A stretch of 37,279 nt of DNA from Gemmatimonadales bacterium (GTDB lineage Bacteria > Gemmatimonadota > Gemmatimonadetes > Gemmatimonadales > GWC2-71-9), in NCBI GenBank assembly GCA_025935995.1, contig JAICUF010000014.1, positions 1-37,279 on the forward strand, read 5' to 3'. A program made the translations under genes and the position numbers. The notes beneath the pieces are model-generated. The model did not search any database. It worked only from the letters and a program-made list of their open reading frames with translations, and was not told the origin of the DNA. Every line of letters starts with the position of its first letter. Within the stretch, counting starts at the first letter, position 1. Positions 7,914 to 18,608 of this stretch are shown piece by piece.

Positions 7914-8660
7914 ACCGCCGCTCCGCTTCACCTCGTCCCACAGGGCATCGAGCCGCTCCAGCCCCGCATCCTCCAGCGCCACGCCACGCCTGCGGGCGAG
8001 CGCTTCCACCGCGCCGAACCGCTCGCGAAATTTCCGATTGGCGCGTTCCAGGGCCCCGGTGGGATGCACGCCCGCCTTTCGCGCGAGATTGACCACCGCG
8101 AAGAGCAGATCGCCGATCTCCTCCTCGATCAGTTCCGGCGCGGCACGGCCATCCAGCTCCGCCTCCACCTCCGCCAGCTCCTCTCGCACCTTCGCGGCGG
8201 GTCCCCTCGCGTCGGGCCAGTCGAAGCCCACCGAGGCCGCCCGCTCCTGCAGTCGCCAGGCCATGGGGAGGGCGGGGAGCGCGGCGGGAATGCCGTCGAG
8301 TGTCCCGCGCGCGTGTTCGCGTCGCTTCAGCCGTTCCCACGGCTCGGCGGGGCCGAGCTCGAAGAGATGCGGATGGCGGCGGTGCATCTTGCGCTCGACC
8401 CGATCGGCGAGCTCGGCGGGGTCGAACTCGCCCAGCTCCTCGGCCAGGACCAGTTGCCAGGCGAGATGGAGCAGCATGTCGCCGGCCTCGTCGCGGATCG
8501 CGTCGCGGTCGCCGGACGCGATCGCCTGGTCCAGCTCGAGGACTTCCTCGACGAGGTATGGACGCAGCGTCTCGCGGGTCTGGACCCGGTCCCAGGCGCA
8601 GCGCACACGGAGGTCGCGGACGAGGGCCATGACGCGTCCAAGCGCTGAATTCTCTTGCAT
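7896..8660 (-). CDS. mazG: Nucleoside triphosphate pyrophosphohydrolase MazG
   Basis: MazG hydrolyses (d)NTPs to NMP and pyrophosphate, cleaning aberrant nucleotides and in some bacteria lowering ppGpp. The 254-residue protein shows the two tandem all-alpha MazG domains. The first has CAWDRVQT then EEVLE (38-42) with EAGD (58-61) as metal ligands. The second has EELAEVEAELDG and EEEIGDLL as the matching ExxE and ExxD pair, followed by NLARKAGVHP. The canonical CPWD at the N-terminus is CAWD here. The start is ATG at 8660, within the short divergent region shared with alr. The gene is monocistronic in this window and converges on the small protein gene with an 18-base overlap. Confidence 0.93.
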   Translation of the reverse strand: MQENSALGRVMALVRDLRVRCAWDRVQTRETLRPYLVEEVLELDQAIASGDRDAIRDEAGDMLLHLAWQLVLAEELGEFDPAELADRVERKMHRRHPHLFELGPAEPWERLKRREHARGTLDGIPAALPALPMAWRLQERAASVGFDWPDARGPAAKVREELAEVEAELDGRAAPELIEEEIGDLLFAVVNLARKAGVHPTGALERANRKFRERFGAVEALARRRGVALEDAGLERLDALWDEVKRSGGSGAPA

Positions 8661-8684
8661 TTAGTCTCCGGAGACGGATATCAT
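8655..8684 (+). promoter_or_regulatory. Putative alr promoter with palindromic spacer
   Basis: TTGCAT at 8655-8660 and TATCAT at 8679-8684 are 18 bases apart. The spacer contains a perfect 12-base palindrome, GTCTCCGGAGAC, at 8664-8675. The predicted start (about 8690-8693) leaves only 2-5 bases before the GTG of alr at 8695. The region is also the immediate upstream sequence of divergent mazG. A palindrome between -35 and -10 is where spacer-binding regulators (for example the MerR class) sit. The promoter reading is plausible; the operator reading is inference. Confidence 0.5.
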
Positions 8685-8694
8685 TCCCGCCGTC

Positions 8695-9783
8695 GTGACG
8701 CCACCTTCCGAGAACGCCGAGCGCTGTGCGCGCGCATGGGTCGACGTGGATCCCGCGGCCATCGTCGCCAATGCGAAGCAGCTGGCGGACATCTCGGGTG
8801 CCCGGCTCATGCCGATGGTCAAAGCTAATGGCTACGGGCTGGGCGCCATCGCGGCGGCGCGGGCTCTGGAAGCGGTGGATCCCTGGGGATACGGCGTCGC
8901 GACCGTCGAGGAGGGCGCGGAGCTCCGGTCGGCCGGCATCGGCCGGCCGGTCGTCGTCTTCACCCCGCTCATCGCGCCATGGATCGAGGGGATGGTCCGC
9001 CACGACCTGAGGCCGGTCATCGGGGACCCGCTGCTGCTCGATCGCTGGCGCGCACTCGCGGGCGGGCGCCCGTTCCACATCGGAGTGGATACCGGGATGG
9101 GCCGCGCCGGAGTCGCCTTCGACGACCCGCTGACGATCGCTGCCCTCGCCGCCCGGCTCCAGGATACGGCCGGCTACGAGGGCGTCTGCAGTCACTTCCA
9201 CTCCGCCGATGAAGGCGGAACGTCCCTCGACGCGCAGCAGGAACGGTTCGAGTCCGTGATCCGCGCGCTCGGGCGGCGCCCTGACTGCGTCCACATGGCC
9301 AACAGCGCGGCAGCGCTCCGGGGCCCGCGCTACGCCGGCAACCTGGCGCGTCCGGGCATCTACCTCTACGGAAGCGCGGCGGGCGGCGGCGCCCCCCGCC
9401 CGGCGGCGGCGCTGCGCGCGCTGGTGGTGGACGTGCGCGAGGTGTCGGCCGGGTCGTCCGTGAGCTATGGCGCTACCTGGAGCGCGGCCGCTCCCACCCG
9501 CATCGCGACGATCGGCGTCGGCTATGCGGACGGCGTGCCGCGGAGCCTCGGCAACCGCGGTGCCGTCGAGCTCCGCGGGGCGCGCGTGCCGATCCGCGGC
9601 CGCGTCACCATGGACATGACGATGGTCGAGGCGCCGCGCGACGTGCGCCCCGGTGACGTCGCCACCGTCTTCGGCGGACTCGTGACCCTCGACGAACAGG
9701 CGGCATCGGCCGGCACCATCCCGTACGAGCTGCTCACCGGGCTGGGCCGACGGGTCGAGCGACGCTACGGACCGCTCGCGTGA
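8695..9783 (+). CDS. alr: Alanine racemase
   Basis: PLP-dependent interconversion of L- and D-alanine, supplying D-alanine for peptidoglycan. The 362-residue protein has the PLP-binding lysine in MVKANGYGLGA (Lys43), the N-terminal TIM barrel, and the C-terminal beta domain. The second catalytic base is Tyr258 in VSYGATW. GVGYADGVPRSL and the MDMTMVE element match the family's substrate and phosphate contacts. The only standard start available is the GTG at 8695, because an in-frame TAG lies at 8662. It sits about ten bases after the -10-like TATCAT, so the transcript may be nearly leaderless. deoB follows with a GTGA overlap. Confidence 0.96.
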   Translation: MTPPSENAERCARAWVDVDPAAIVANAKQLADISGARLMPMVKANGYGLGAIAAARALEAVDPWGYGVATVEEGAELRSAGIGRPVVVFTPLIAPWIEGMVRHDLRPVIGDPLLLDRWRALAGGRPFHIGVDTGMGRAGVAFDDPLTIAALAARLQDTAGYEGVCSHFHSADEGGTSLDAQQERFESVIRALGRRPDCVHMANSAAALRGPRYAGNLARPGIYLYGSAAGGGAPRPAAALRALVVDVREVSAGSSVSYGATWSAAAPTRIATIGVGYADGVPRSLGNRGAVELRGARVPIRGRVTMDMTMVEAPRDVRPGDVATVFGGLVTLDEQAASAGTIPYELLTGLGRRVERRYGPLA

Positions 9784-10949
9784 GCCGTCGCGCCGCCATC
9801 ATCGTGCTCGACGGCCTGGGCATCGGCCCGGCACCCGATACCGCGGCTTACGGCGACGCCGGCAGCAACACGCTCGGCAACGTGGCGCGTGCGGTGGGCG
9901 GGCTCGATCTTCCCAACCTCGAGCGGCTCGGTCTCGGCTGCTGCGCTCCGCTGGCGGGGCTGGCGGCAACCGATGCGCCCCAGGCCGCGTATGGCGTCTG
10001 CCGGCCGGCGAGCGCCGGCAAGGACAGCACCACGGGCCACTGGGAGATCTGCGGCGTGGTGCTCCGCGAGCCGTTCCCGACCTTCCCGCGCGGCTTCCCG
10101 CCGGAGGTCATCGCCGAGTTTTCGCGGCGCACCGGACGCGGCGTGCTGGGAAACCGCGCAGCGTCGGGCACGGCGATCCTCGATGAATTCGGGGCGGAGC
10201 ATCAGCGGACGGGCAAGTGGATCGTCTACACGTCGGCGGACAGTGTCTTCCAGGTGGCGGCGCACGAGGAGACGGTACCGTTGGCGGAGCTCTACGCGGC
10301 CTGCGAGGCGGCCCGCGCCATGCTCGCGGGACCGGTCGGCGTGTCGCGCGTCATCGCGCGGCCGTTCGCAGGCACGCCGGGCGCGTGGAAGCGCACGCCG
10401 CACCGCAGGGATCTGAGCCTCCCGCCGCCCGGTCCCACGCTGCTCGACGGCCTCGCCGCGCGCGGCATCCCGCGCGTCGGGGTGGGAAAGGTGGACGACC
10501 TGTTCGCGGGGCGGGGCATCACGAGCGAGCACACCGCCACCAATGGCGACGCCTACCGCCTGATTCACGAGGCGCTTGCGACGCTTCCCGCGGGCCTCGT
10601 GTTCGCCAACGTGATCGAGTTCGACCAGACGTGGGGTCACCGGAACGACGTGACCGGCTTCCACGGCGGGCTCCGTGAGCTCGATGCCGCGGTGCCGCAT
10701 CTGCTGGAGCCGGTTCGCGAGGAGGACCTCGTTATCTTTACGGCCGATCACGGCAACGATCCGACGACCGCGTCCACCGACCACGCGCGCGAGGTGGTGC
10801 CACTGCTGGTGGCGGGGCCGCGCGTGCGGCCCGTGCCGCTCGGCTCGCGGCCGACCTTCGCCGACATCGGCCAGACGGTGGCGGAATTTCTCGGGGCCGG
10901 CCCGCTCGCCGCGGGCGACTCCTTCCTGCATGAGGTATGGCGTGACTGA
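9780..10949 (+). CDS. deoB: Phosphopentomutase
   Basis: Metal-dependent alkaline-phosphatase-superfamily enzyme interconverting ribose-1-phosphate or deoxyribose-1-phosphate with the 5-phosphates, in nucleoside salvage. The 389-residue length is typical. Key elements are VLDGLGIG at the N-terminus (metal Asp), GSNTLGNVA, and KDSTTGHWEICG with catalytic Thr85. The C-terminal metal cluster includes ADHGNDPTTASTDHAREVVPLL. The GTG at 9780 overlaps the alr stop (GTGA). Together with cdd downstream it forms a nucleoside-salvage pair, so the presence of alr in front may reflect packing rather than pathway. Confidence 0.96.
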   Translation: MSRRAAIIVLDGLGIGPAPDTAAYGDAGSNTLGNVARAVGGLDLPNLERLGLGCCAPLAGLAATDAPQAAYGVCRPASAGKDSTTGHWEICGVVLREPFPTFPRGFPPEVIAEFSRRTGRGVLGNRAASGTAILDEFGAEHQRTGKWIVYTSADSVFQVAAHEETVPLAELYAACEAARAMLAGPVGVSRVIARPFAGTPGAWKRTPHRRDLSLPPPGPTLLDGLAARGIPRVGVGKVDDLFAGRGITSEHTATNGDAYRLIHEALATLPAGLVFANVIEFDQTWGHRNDVTGFHGGLRELDAAVPHLLEPVREEDLVIFTADHGNDPTTASTDHAREVVPLLVAGPRVRPVPLGSRPTFADIGQTVAEFLGAGPLAAGDSFLHEVWRD

Positions 10950-11328
10950 TTCGCTCGTGAGCGCCGCCCGCACGGTGCAGCAGCAGGCGTACGCTCCGTA
11001 TTCGGGGTATCGCGTCGGGGCCGCCGTGGAGGCGGACACCGGCGCCATCTTCGTCGGATGCAACGTCGAGAACGCGTCCTATGGCCTCACGATCTGCGCC
11101 GAGCGGGCGGCGGTCGCGGCGGCGGTGGGGGCGGGGGTGCGGCGGATCCGCCGGGCCGTCGTCGTGACGGACTCCGATCCGCCGGCCGCGCCGTGCGGCG
11201 CCTGCCGCCAGGTGCTGAGTGAATTCGGGGCCGACATGATGGTCGAGGCGGTGGGACCCGCCCGCACGAGCCGGTGGTCGCTTCGTGAGCTGCTGCCCGC
11301 GGCCTTCGGGCCGGAGCAGCTCGCGTGA
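10942..11328 (+). CDS. cdd: Cytidine deaminase
   Basis: Zinc hydrolase converting (deoxy)cytidine to (deoxy)uridine, a salvage step next to phosphopentomutase. The 128-residue size matches the homotetrameric class. The N-terminal APYSGYRVGAAVE, the CNVENASYG substrate loop and the zinc site (Cys52-Ala-Glu54, then PCGAC with Cys85 and Cys88) are all present. The start is the GTG at 10942, preceded by GAGG at 10932-10935; it overlaps deoB by eight bases. The ATG at 10937 is in another frame. A lipoprotein gene follows with a GTGA overlap. Confidence 0.95.
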   Translation: MTDSLVSAARTVQQQAYAPYSGYRVGAAVEADTGAIFVGCNVENASYGLTICAERAAVAAAVGAGVRRIRRAVVVTDSDPPAAPCGACRQVLSEFGADMMVEAVGPARTSRWSLRELLPAAFGPEQLA

Positions 11329-12557
11329 GGCGTCGCGCGGGGTTCGTCGCTTCGGCCGTCCTGCTCGGCGGCCTGATGGGTTGCCAGGAAAAGCTCGAGG
11401 CGCCCGGGGAGTGCCCGGGCATCTGCCCGGGCGACCGGAGCGCCGTCTTCGACACCGTCATCACGGCCTCGGTCGGGCAGGACTCGACCTTCGGCCCGAC
11501 CAACGTCGGCGGGTTCGTGGCGGCCGGCCAGGGCAACTCACTGCAGCTGGCCAACGGCCTCAACGGCGTCGAGGCGCGGGGAGTGGCACGCTTCACGGCG
11601 CGGCCGGCATCGATCGTGATCAACGATACGAGCTACGCCTATACCGTGGACTCGATCGCCCTCGGTGTGACGCTGCTCCGGCGCGATCCGGCCGCGACCG
11701 GTCTGGCTCTCGAGCTCTACCGGCTCAGCTCGGCGCCGACACTCGATTCGACGCGCACCTTCGCGCAGGTCGACGCCGACATGATGCCCGCCAACCGGAT
11801 CGGCGTGATACCGATTCCCGATACCCTCAAGAGCGGCGTGCTGCTCAAGGTGTTCAAGGGACCGGCGCTCGACAGCGTGGCGATTCCCGCGGCCGACGCA
11901 GGGATTCTGGCTCTGGGGTATCGTCTCACCTCTCCGACGCCGACCGGGGTCCGGATCGCCTCCGCCGCCACCGGAACGTCCGGCCCCCAGTTCGTGACCT
12001 ACCTGACGCTGGTCACGAGCGACACCGCGCTCCTGCACCAGCCGCCGCTGCCGCGCATCGTCGCGTACAACGGCTTCGTCTCGTCGGTGACGACGGTCCC
12101 GGACAGCACCACCATCACGGTGGGAGGAATCCCGTCGTCGCGCGCGCTGATCCGATTCGCGGTGCCGGCGCACATCCGGGATTCCTCGACGATCATCCGC
12201 GCCACCCTCGAGCTCACTCCGCTGGCGGCCCCGACGGGCCTGCCCGGCGACAGCGTGGCGCTCGATGTGCGCACGGTGCTCGCCGATCTGGGGGCGAAGT
12301 CGCCACGGCTGTCCGACCCGGCGACGCGGGTGCTCATCACCCTGCTGACGCTGGGCTCGACCGACACCGTGCGGGCGGACGTGACCTCGCTCGCCACGCT
12401 GTGGCAGCCGCCGAACCGGCTGCCGCCCTCGCTCTTCCTGGCACTCCAGCCCGAAGGCTCGAGCTTCACGCAGGCCGTCTACGGCTCGACCCGACAGGGC
12501 GTCGCGCCGCGCCTCCGGCTCACCTACGTGCTCCCATTCCCCTTCGAGACTCCGTAA
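11325..12557 (+). CDS. Lipoprotein with beta-rich repeat domains, unknown function
   Basis: The 410-residue product starts at a GTG that overlaps the cdd stop (GTGA). It carries a lipoprotein signal peptide: basic MRRR, a hydrophobic core, and lipobox LMGC with acceptor Cys20. A short Cys-Pro-Gly rich stretch (ECPGICPGD) follows. The rest is strand-rich and seems to hold two similar modules, one around VARFTARPASIVINDTSYAY and one around SSRALIRFAVPAHIRDSSTI, each continuing with an 'ATLELTPL'-like strand. These resemble the DNRLRE type of extracellular jelly-roll module, but I cannot confirm this. It is followed without any gap by an outer-membrane barrel, suggesting the two act together at the outer membrane. 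The function is unknown. Confidence 0.75.
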   Translation: MRRRAGFVASAVLLGGLMGCQEKLEAPGECPGICPGDRSAVFDTVITASVGQDSTFGPTNVGGFVAAGQGNSLQLANGLNGVEARGVARFTARPASIVINDTSYAYTVDSIALGVTLLRRDPAATGLALELYRLSSAPTLDSTRTFAQVDADMMPANRIGVIPIPDTLKSGVLLKVFKGPALDSVAIPAADAGILALGYRLTSPTPTGVRIASAATGTSGPQFVTYLTLVTSDTALLHQPPLPRIVAYNGFVSSVTTVPDSTTITVGGIPSSRALIRFAVPAHIRDSSTIIRATLELTPLAAPTGLPGDSVALDVRTVLADLGAKSPRLSDPATRVLITLLTLGSTDTVRADVTSLATLWQPPNRLPPSLFLALQPEGSSFTQAVYGSTRQGVAPRLRLTYVLPFPFETP

Positions 12558-13709
12558 GTGCGCCTGCGATCCGCGGTCCTCATCGTCGCCCTCGTGCCGG
12601 CTCCCCTCGCCGCGCAGTCCTCCCTGTTCGGCACGCGGGGTCTCGGAATCCCGGGCCGCGCGGAATCGGTGCGGGCCCTCGGCACCGGCGGAAGCTTCGG
12701 CCTGTTCGACGGTGGCTCGAGCCAGAACCCTGCCGCGCTGAGCGACATCAGCGTCCTCACGGCGACCTTCACGGGCATGCAGAGCTTCCGGAGCTCCACC
12801 GCGCCGTCGGGGAGCGTGAGCGGGCGGGACACGAGGTTCCCGCAGATCACGGCGGCGGGCCCGGTCGGCCGGCGACCGTTCTCGGTCGGGGCCAGCTACT
12901 CGAACTACACCGACCGCGATTTCCGGGTCACCACCATGAGCGAGCTCGAGATCCGGGGAGTTCCGCTCACGAGCTCGGACACGCTGACCTCGAGGGGCGG
13001 GCTCAACGATCTGCGATTGGGCGTCGCGTGGCGCGGGCCCGCGGCCTGGAACGTGGGTGCGGCGTTCCACCTGATCACGGGCTCGGCCCGGACGGAGCTC
13101 CGGCGCGGCTTCTCGGACACCACGTACTCGCCGGTGTTCCAGACCGCGGAGATCTCGTACGCCGGCATCGGCGTCTCGGTCGGGCTGCTGCACACGATGG
13201 GACCGGTCACCGTCGCGGCGATGGCGCGGACCGATGGCCATGCCAACGTGGATCGTGACTCGACGCGCGTGAGCCGGCTCGGGCTTCCCGCCTCGTTCGG
13301 TGCCGGGATTCGCTATGACGCCGGGCGCAGGCTCGATCTCGCGGCGCAGGGCATCTACCGGAGCTGGTCCGAGGCCGATGCCGCCCTCATCGCCGGCGGC
13401 GGCACGGGCGCGCAGAACACCGTGGACCTCGCGGTGGGTGGCGAATACACCACCGACCTCCGCCGGCCGTACCGACGGCCGATCCGCTTCGGCGCCCACT
13501 ATACGCGCCTGCCATTCCCCGTGCTCGCCGGCGAGCGACCCACCGAGTTCGGCCTGGCCGCGGGCAGCGGAACCCGCTTCCTCGATCCGCGCTCGCGCCG
13601 GGAAGTGGCGGGACTCGACCTCGCCCTCGAGCATGTCTGGCGGCGGGAGGGAAGCGGGTACCGCGAGAGCGCGTGGCTCGTGACCTTCGGCGTGACCATC
13701 AAGCCCTAG
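12558..13709 (+). CDS. Outer-membrane beta-barrel protein (FadL/PorV-like character)
   Basis: The 383-residue product has a signal peptide (MRLRSAVLIVALVPAPLAAQ) and alternating amphipathic strands throughout, for example PFSVGASYSNYTDRDFRV, LRLGVAWRGPAAWNVGAAF and WLVTFGVTIKP at the end. The early motif SFGLFDGGSSQNPAALSDI resembles the N-terminal 'NPA' hatch motif of FadL and PorV-like barrels, which bind hydrophobic ligands or act as surface-export shuttles. The GTG start directly follows the stop of the lipoprotein gene (12555-12557), so both are made from one message. The barrel call is firm; the specific family is tentative. Confidence 0.78.
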   Translation: MRLRSAVLIVALVPAPLAAQSSLFGTRGLGIPGRAESVRALGTGGSFGLFDGGSSQNPAALSDISVLTATFTGMQSFRSSTAPSGSVSGRDTRFPQITAAGPVGRRPFSVGASYSNYTDRDFRVTTMSELEIRGVPLTSSDTLTSRGGLNDLRLGVAWRGPAAWNVGAAFHLITGSARTELRRGFSDTTYSPVFQTAEISYAGIGVSVGLLHTMGPVTVAAMARTDGHANVDRDSTRVSRLGLPASFGAGIRYDAGRRLDLAAQGIYRSWSEADAALIAGGGTGAQNTVDLAVGGEYTTDLRRPYRRPIRFGAHYTRLPFPVLAGERPTEFGLAAGSGTRFLDPRSRREVAGLDLALEHVWRREGSGYRESAWLVTFGVTIKP

Positions 13710-13719
13710 CGACTATCTT
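13692..13719 (+). promoter_or_regulatory. Putative miaB promoter, near-leaderless
   Basis: TATCTT at 13714-13719 ends five bases before the miaB ATG at 13725, in the only intergenic gap nearby (15 bases). A weak -35 candidate, GTGACC at 13692-13697, lies 16 bases upstream inside the barrel gene. If used, transcription would start at or next to the A of the ATG. The hexamers are imperfect, so support is modest. Confidence 0.35.
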
Positions 13720-13724
13720 CCGGC

Positions 13725-15034
<1,310 letters not shown>

Positions 15035-15038
<4 letters not shown>

Positions 15039-15316
15039 TCAAGAATCTGGTCGAGGACCACGTGATTGCCGCGTACGATGCGCTCAAGGTGCACGTCCCG
15101 GACTTCTGCGGCTGCGCGATCTGCCGCGGCGACGTGCTGGTCTATACGCTGAATCGGGTACCCGCGCGCTACGTAGCGACGGCCGAGGGCAGCGCCGTCA
15201 CCGAGCTCAATCTCGAGAAGGACCAGTCGCGGGCCCTCATCGATGTGACGATGCTCGAGGGGTTCCGGAAGGTGGCGAGAGGGCCGCGCTGCGGCCGCCG
15301 GCCCGGGTCGACCTGA
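15035..15316 (+). CDS. comFB: ComFB-family late competence protein
   Basis: The 93-residue protein matches the ComFB domain. It has an N-terminal helix (IKNLVEDHVIAAYDAL), the zinc-type cysteine cluster CGCAIC (Cys25, Cys27, Cys30), then RGDVLVYTLNRVPARYVAT, which is the family's most conserved stretch. B. subtilis comFB lies in the competence operon comF. ComFB-type proteins in cyanobacteria have been reported to bind cyclic dinucleotides. Here the gene is wedged between miaB (ATGA overlap) and comEC (probable CTGA overlap), so a role in controlling DNA uptake is a natural inference. The C-terminal tail ([12 protein letters not shown]) is basic and outside the usual domain; the DNA encoding it contains a small inverted repeat. 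Confidence 0.88.
15282..15296 (+). repeat. Inverted repeat just before the comEC start
   Basis: GGCCGC at 15282-15287 and GCGGCC at 15291-15296 form a perfect six-base stem with a three-base loop, ending 16 bases before the proposed comEC CTG. It lies in the comFB coding tail. It could slow ribosome access to comEC or be a by-product of high GC. Confidence 0.4.
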
Positions 15317-17553
15317 GACTCCGTCCGGGCGTCCTCGTTCCGCTTGCCTTCGGGGCCGGTCTCGCGACCGGCCTCTTGCGTTTCGGGGTACCGGCCGGCG
15401 GCTGGATGATGGGAGCGGCGGCGCTGGTCGCCGTGCTGAGGGGCGCGCAAGCGCGGCTCGCGGCGGCCGTCGCGGGTGCGGGCCTTCTGTCGGGCACGAT
15501 GGCGCGCACGGCCGACGCGATGAGCTGCGCGGCGCGACTGCCGGCGGCACGCATCGCAATCACGGTTCGTGCCATGGAGCCGGTCGCCGGCGGAGGGGTG
15601 GCGCGGGCCCGCCCGGTCCGCGCCGCCTGCGCCGGAGCGATCGACGTGAGGTGGTCCGCCCGCGATACCCTCGATGCGGGCGCGATCGTCTCGCTCAGCG
15701 GGCGCTGGCTTCCGAGGCCGGACGCCGTTCCCCGAGCCGGACTTCTCGTCGCGGAATCCGCCCGGCGCACTGCCGGGCGGGCGACCGGTCTCGATCGGCT
15801 GCGAACGGGCATGGCGCGCGCGATCGACCGCCTGTATGGGCGCCGCGCGGCGATCGTCGGCGCGCTCGTGCTCAACGCGCGCGGCGCAATGGATCCCGAT
15901 CTGCGCGATCAGTTCGCGCAGTCCGGTCTCGTGCACATCCTTTCGATTTCGGGCTTCCATGTCGGCCTCCTCGCGGCGTGGGTCGTGCTCATCGCGCGCA
16001 CCCTCGGGAGCCCACGATCGCGCGCCCTCGCGCTCGGCGCCGCCGTGGGCGCGCTCTACGTCGCGTTTCTGGGCTGGCCCGCGCCCGCCACGCGGGCGGC
16101 CGCGCTCGCGGCGCTCCTCGCGCTCGGGTATCGGCGGCAGCGTCGCATCGAGCCGAACGCGCTGCTCGCGGCCAGCTGCCTCGTGGTCATGCTGGTCGAT
16201 CCCTGGTCTGTGCTCGATCTCGGCGGGTGGCTGAGCGCGGCGGCGCTGTGGGGCGCGTCCACCTTCACCCGCTGGAGCGACCGGGCGTTTGGCGAGGGCT
16301 TCTGGCCCCGCACCTTTTTCTCGTCGGTGGGTGCGACGCTGGCGACGGCGCCGCTCACCGCGGCAGCCCTCGGCGCGGTCGCGCCCATCGGGATCGCGCT
16401 CAACTTCATCGCGATTCCGATCGCCGCAGTGGGTGTGCCAGGCGTCCTCGCGAGCCTGGTCGCCGCGCCGCTCTGGCCCGGGCTGGCGGCGGCGCTCGCC
16501 GCGGGATCGGGCCTCGCGCTGCAGGGGCTCGAGTTGCTGGCGCACCTGGGCGCGGCGGTCCCCGGCGGACATGCCGTGATGGAGGCCGGAGTCGGAAGCG
16601 GCATCCCCTGGGCGGTGGCGCTGCTCGCCACGCTCTGGGCGCTCGGGCGGCGCAACACGCGGCGGGAGGCTGCCCGGCGCGGGGCGCTGCTCGTGGCCGC
16701 GGTCACATGGGCCCTGCTGATCTTCCGGGACCTGCCGGCGACTGACGCCACTCCCGGGCTCACGTTAGATTTTCTCGACGTCGGCCAGGGCGACGGGGCG
16801 GTCCTCCGGACGCCGGCCGGCCACTGGATCCTGATCGACGCGGGTCCGCTCCTGGGCTCGGCCGACGCCGGGCGGCGCGTGGTGGCACCGTTCCTTGCGC
16901 GGCACGGCGTGCGGCGGCTCAGCGCGATCATCATCTCGCACGCGCATGCCGACCACGTGGGCGGCGCCGCCAGCGTGCTCCGGCGGGTGCGGGCCGACGC
17001 CGTCATGGAGCCCGCCGAGCTCTATGATGATCCGGCCTACGCGGGGTTCCTCGACGCGGTGGCGGAGACGGGCGTCCCGTGGCGGGCCGGACGCGCCGGC
17101 GCCACGTTCACGATCGACAGCGTCCGTTTCACCCTGCTGCACCCCGATACCACGTGGGCCGAATGGCACGATGACCTCAACGAGGACTCGATCGTGCTGC
17201 GGGTGGACTACCGCGCGTTCACGGCGCTCTTCGCCGGCGATGCCGGGCTTCGCGCCGAGGCGCGGATGGCGGGGCACGTGGGCCGCGTGGATCTCCTGAA
17301 GGTGGGCCACCACGGCAGCCGCGGCGCGAGCGGCGACGCCTGGCTCGCGGAGCTGGCGCCGCGCGCCGCCGTCGTCAGCGTGGGTGCGCACAACCGCTAC
17401 GGCCACCCATCGGCCGAAGCCCTCGGCCGACTCGCGCGGCACGGCGTGGACGTCTGGCGCACCGACCGGGACGGCACCATCGGCGCCGTCACCGACGGCC
17501 ACAGTCTCACATTGCGTGCCGCCCGGCGCGTGGTTCGCTACCCAGTCGAGTAA
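15313..17553 (+). CDS. comEC: DNA internalisation channel ComEC/Rec2
   Basis: Inner-membrane channel that carries single-stranded DNA into the cytoplasm during natural transformation. With the proposed start the protein has 746 residues. Order: N-terminal membrane helices, a DUF4131-like OB segment (residues ~75-150), the multi-spanning Competence domain ([16 protein letters not shown] and [16 protein letters not shown], near residue 183 onward), and a C-terminal metallo-beta-lactamase domain (from ~483). The latter has [12 protein letters not shown], an intact HAHADH metal motif at 543-548, VGHHGSRG and [12 protein letters not shown], so the nuclease-like site looks complete. The first standard start in frame (TTG at 15376) would cut through the first membrane helix, [15 protein letters not shown]. 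The frame continues upstream without a stop, and a CTG at 15313 overlaps the comFB stop as CTGA, so I place the start there. Identity is secure; the start is inference. Confidence 0.9.
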   Translation: MRLRPGVLVPLAFGAGLATGLLRFGVPAGGWMMGAAALVAVLRGAQARLAAAVAGAGLLSGTMARTADAMSCAARLPAARIAITVRAMEPVAGGGVARARPVRAACAGAIDVRWSARDTLDAGAIVSLSGRWLPRPDAVPRAGLLVAESARRTAGRATGLDRLRTGMARAIDRLYGRRAAIVGALVLNARGAMDPDLRDQFAQSGLVHILSISGFHVGLLAAWVVLIARTLGSPRSRALALGAAVGALYVAFLGWPAPATRAAALAALLALGYRRQRRIEPNALLAASCLVVMLVDPWSVLDLGGWLSAAALWGASTFTRWSDRAFGEGFWPRTFFSSVGATLATAPLTAAALGAVAPIGIALNFIAIPIAAVGVPGVLASLVAAPLWPGLAAALAAGSGLALQGLELLAHLGAAVPGGHAVMEAGVGSGIPWAVALLATLWALGRRNTRREAARRGALLVAAVTWALLIFRDLPATDATPGLTLDFLDVGQGDGAVLRTPAGHWILIDAGPLLGSADAGRRVVAPFLARHGVRRLSAIIISHAHADHVGGAASVLRRVRADAVMEPAELYDDPAYAGFLDAVAETGVPWRAGRAGATFTIDSVRFTLLHPDTTWAEWHDDLNEDSIVLRVDYRAFTALFAGDAGLRAEARMAGHVGRVDLLKVGHHGSRGASGDAWLAELAPRAAVVSVGAHNRYGHPSAEALGRLARHGVDVWRTDRDGTIGAVTDGHSLTLRAARRVVRYPVE

Positions 17554-17567
17554 GGAGAGTTGGCGAC

Positions 17568-18604
<1,037 letters not shown>

Positions 18605-18608
<4 letters not shown>

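Noticed and set aside
15376-15378. TTG as start of comEC
   Set aside because: It would cut the first membrane helix; upstream codons in the same frame encode a typical ComEC N-terminus.
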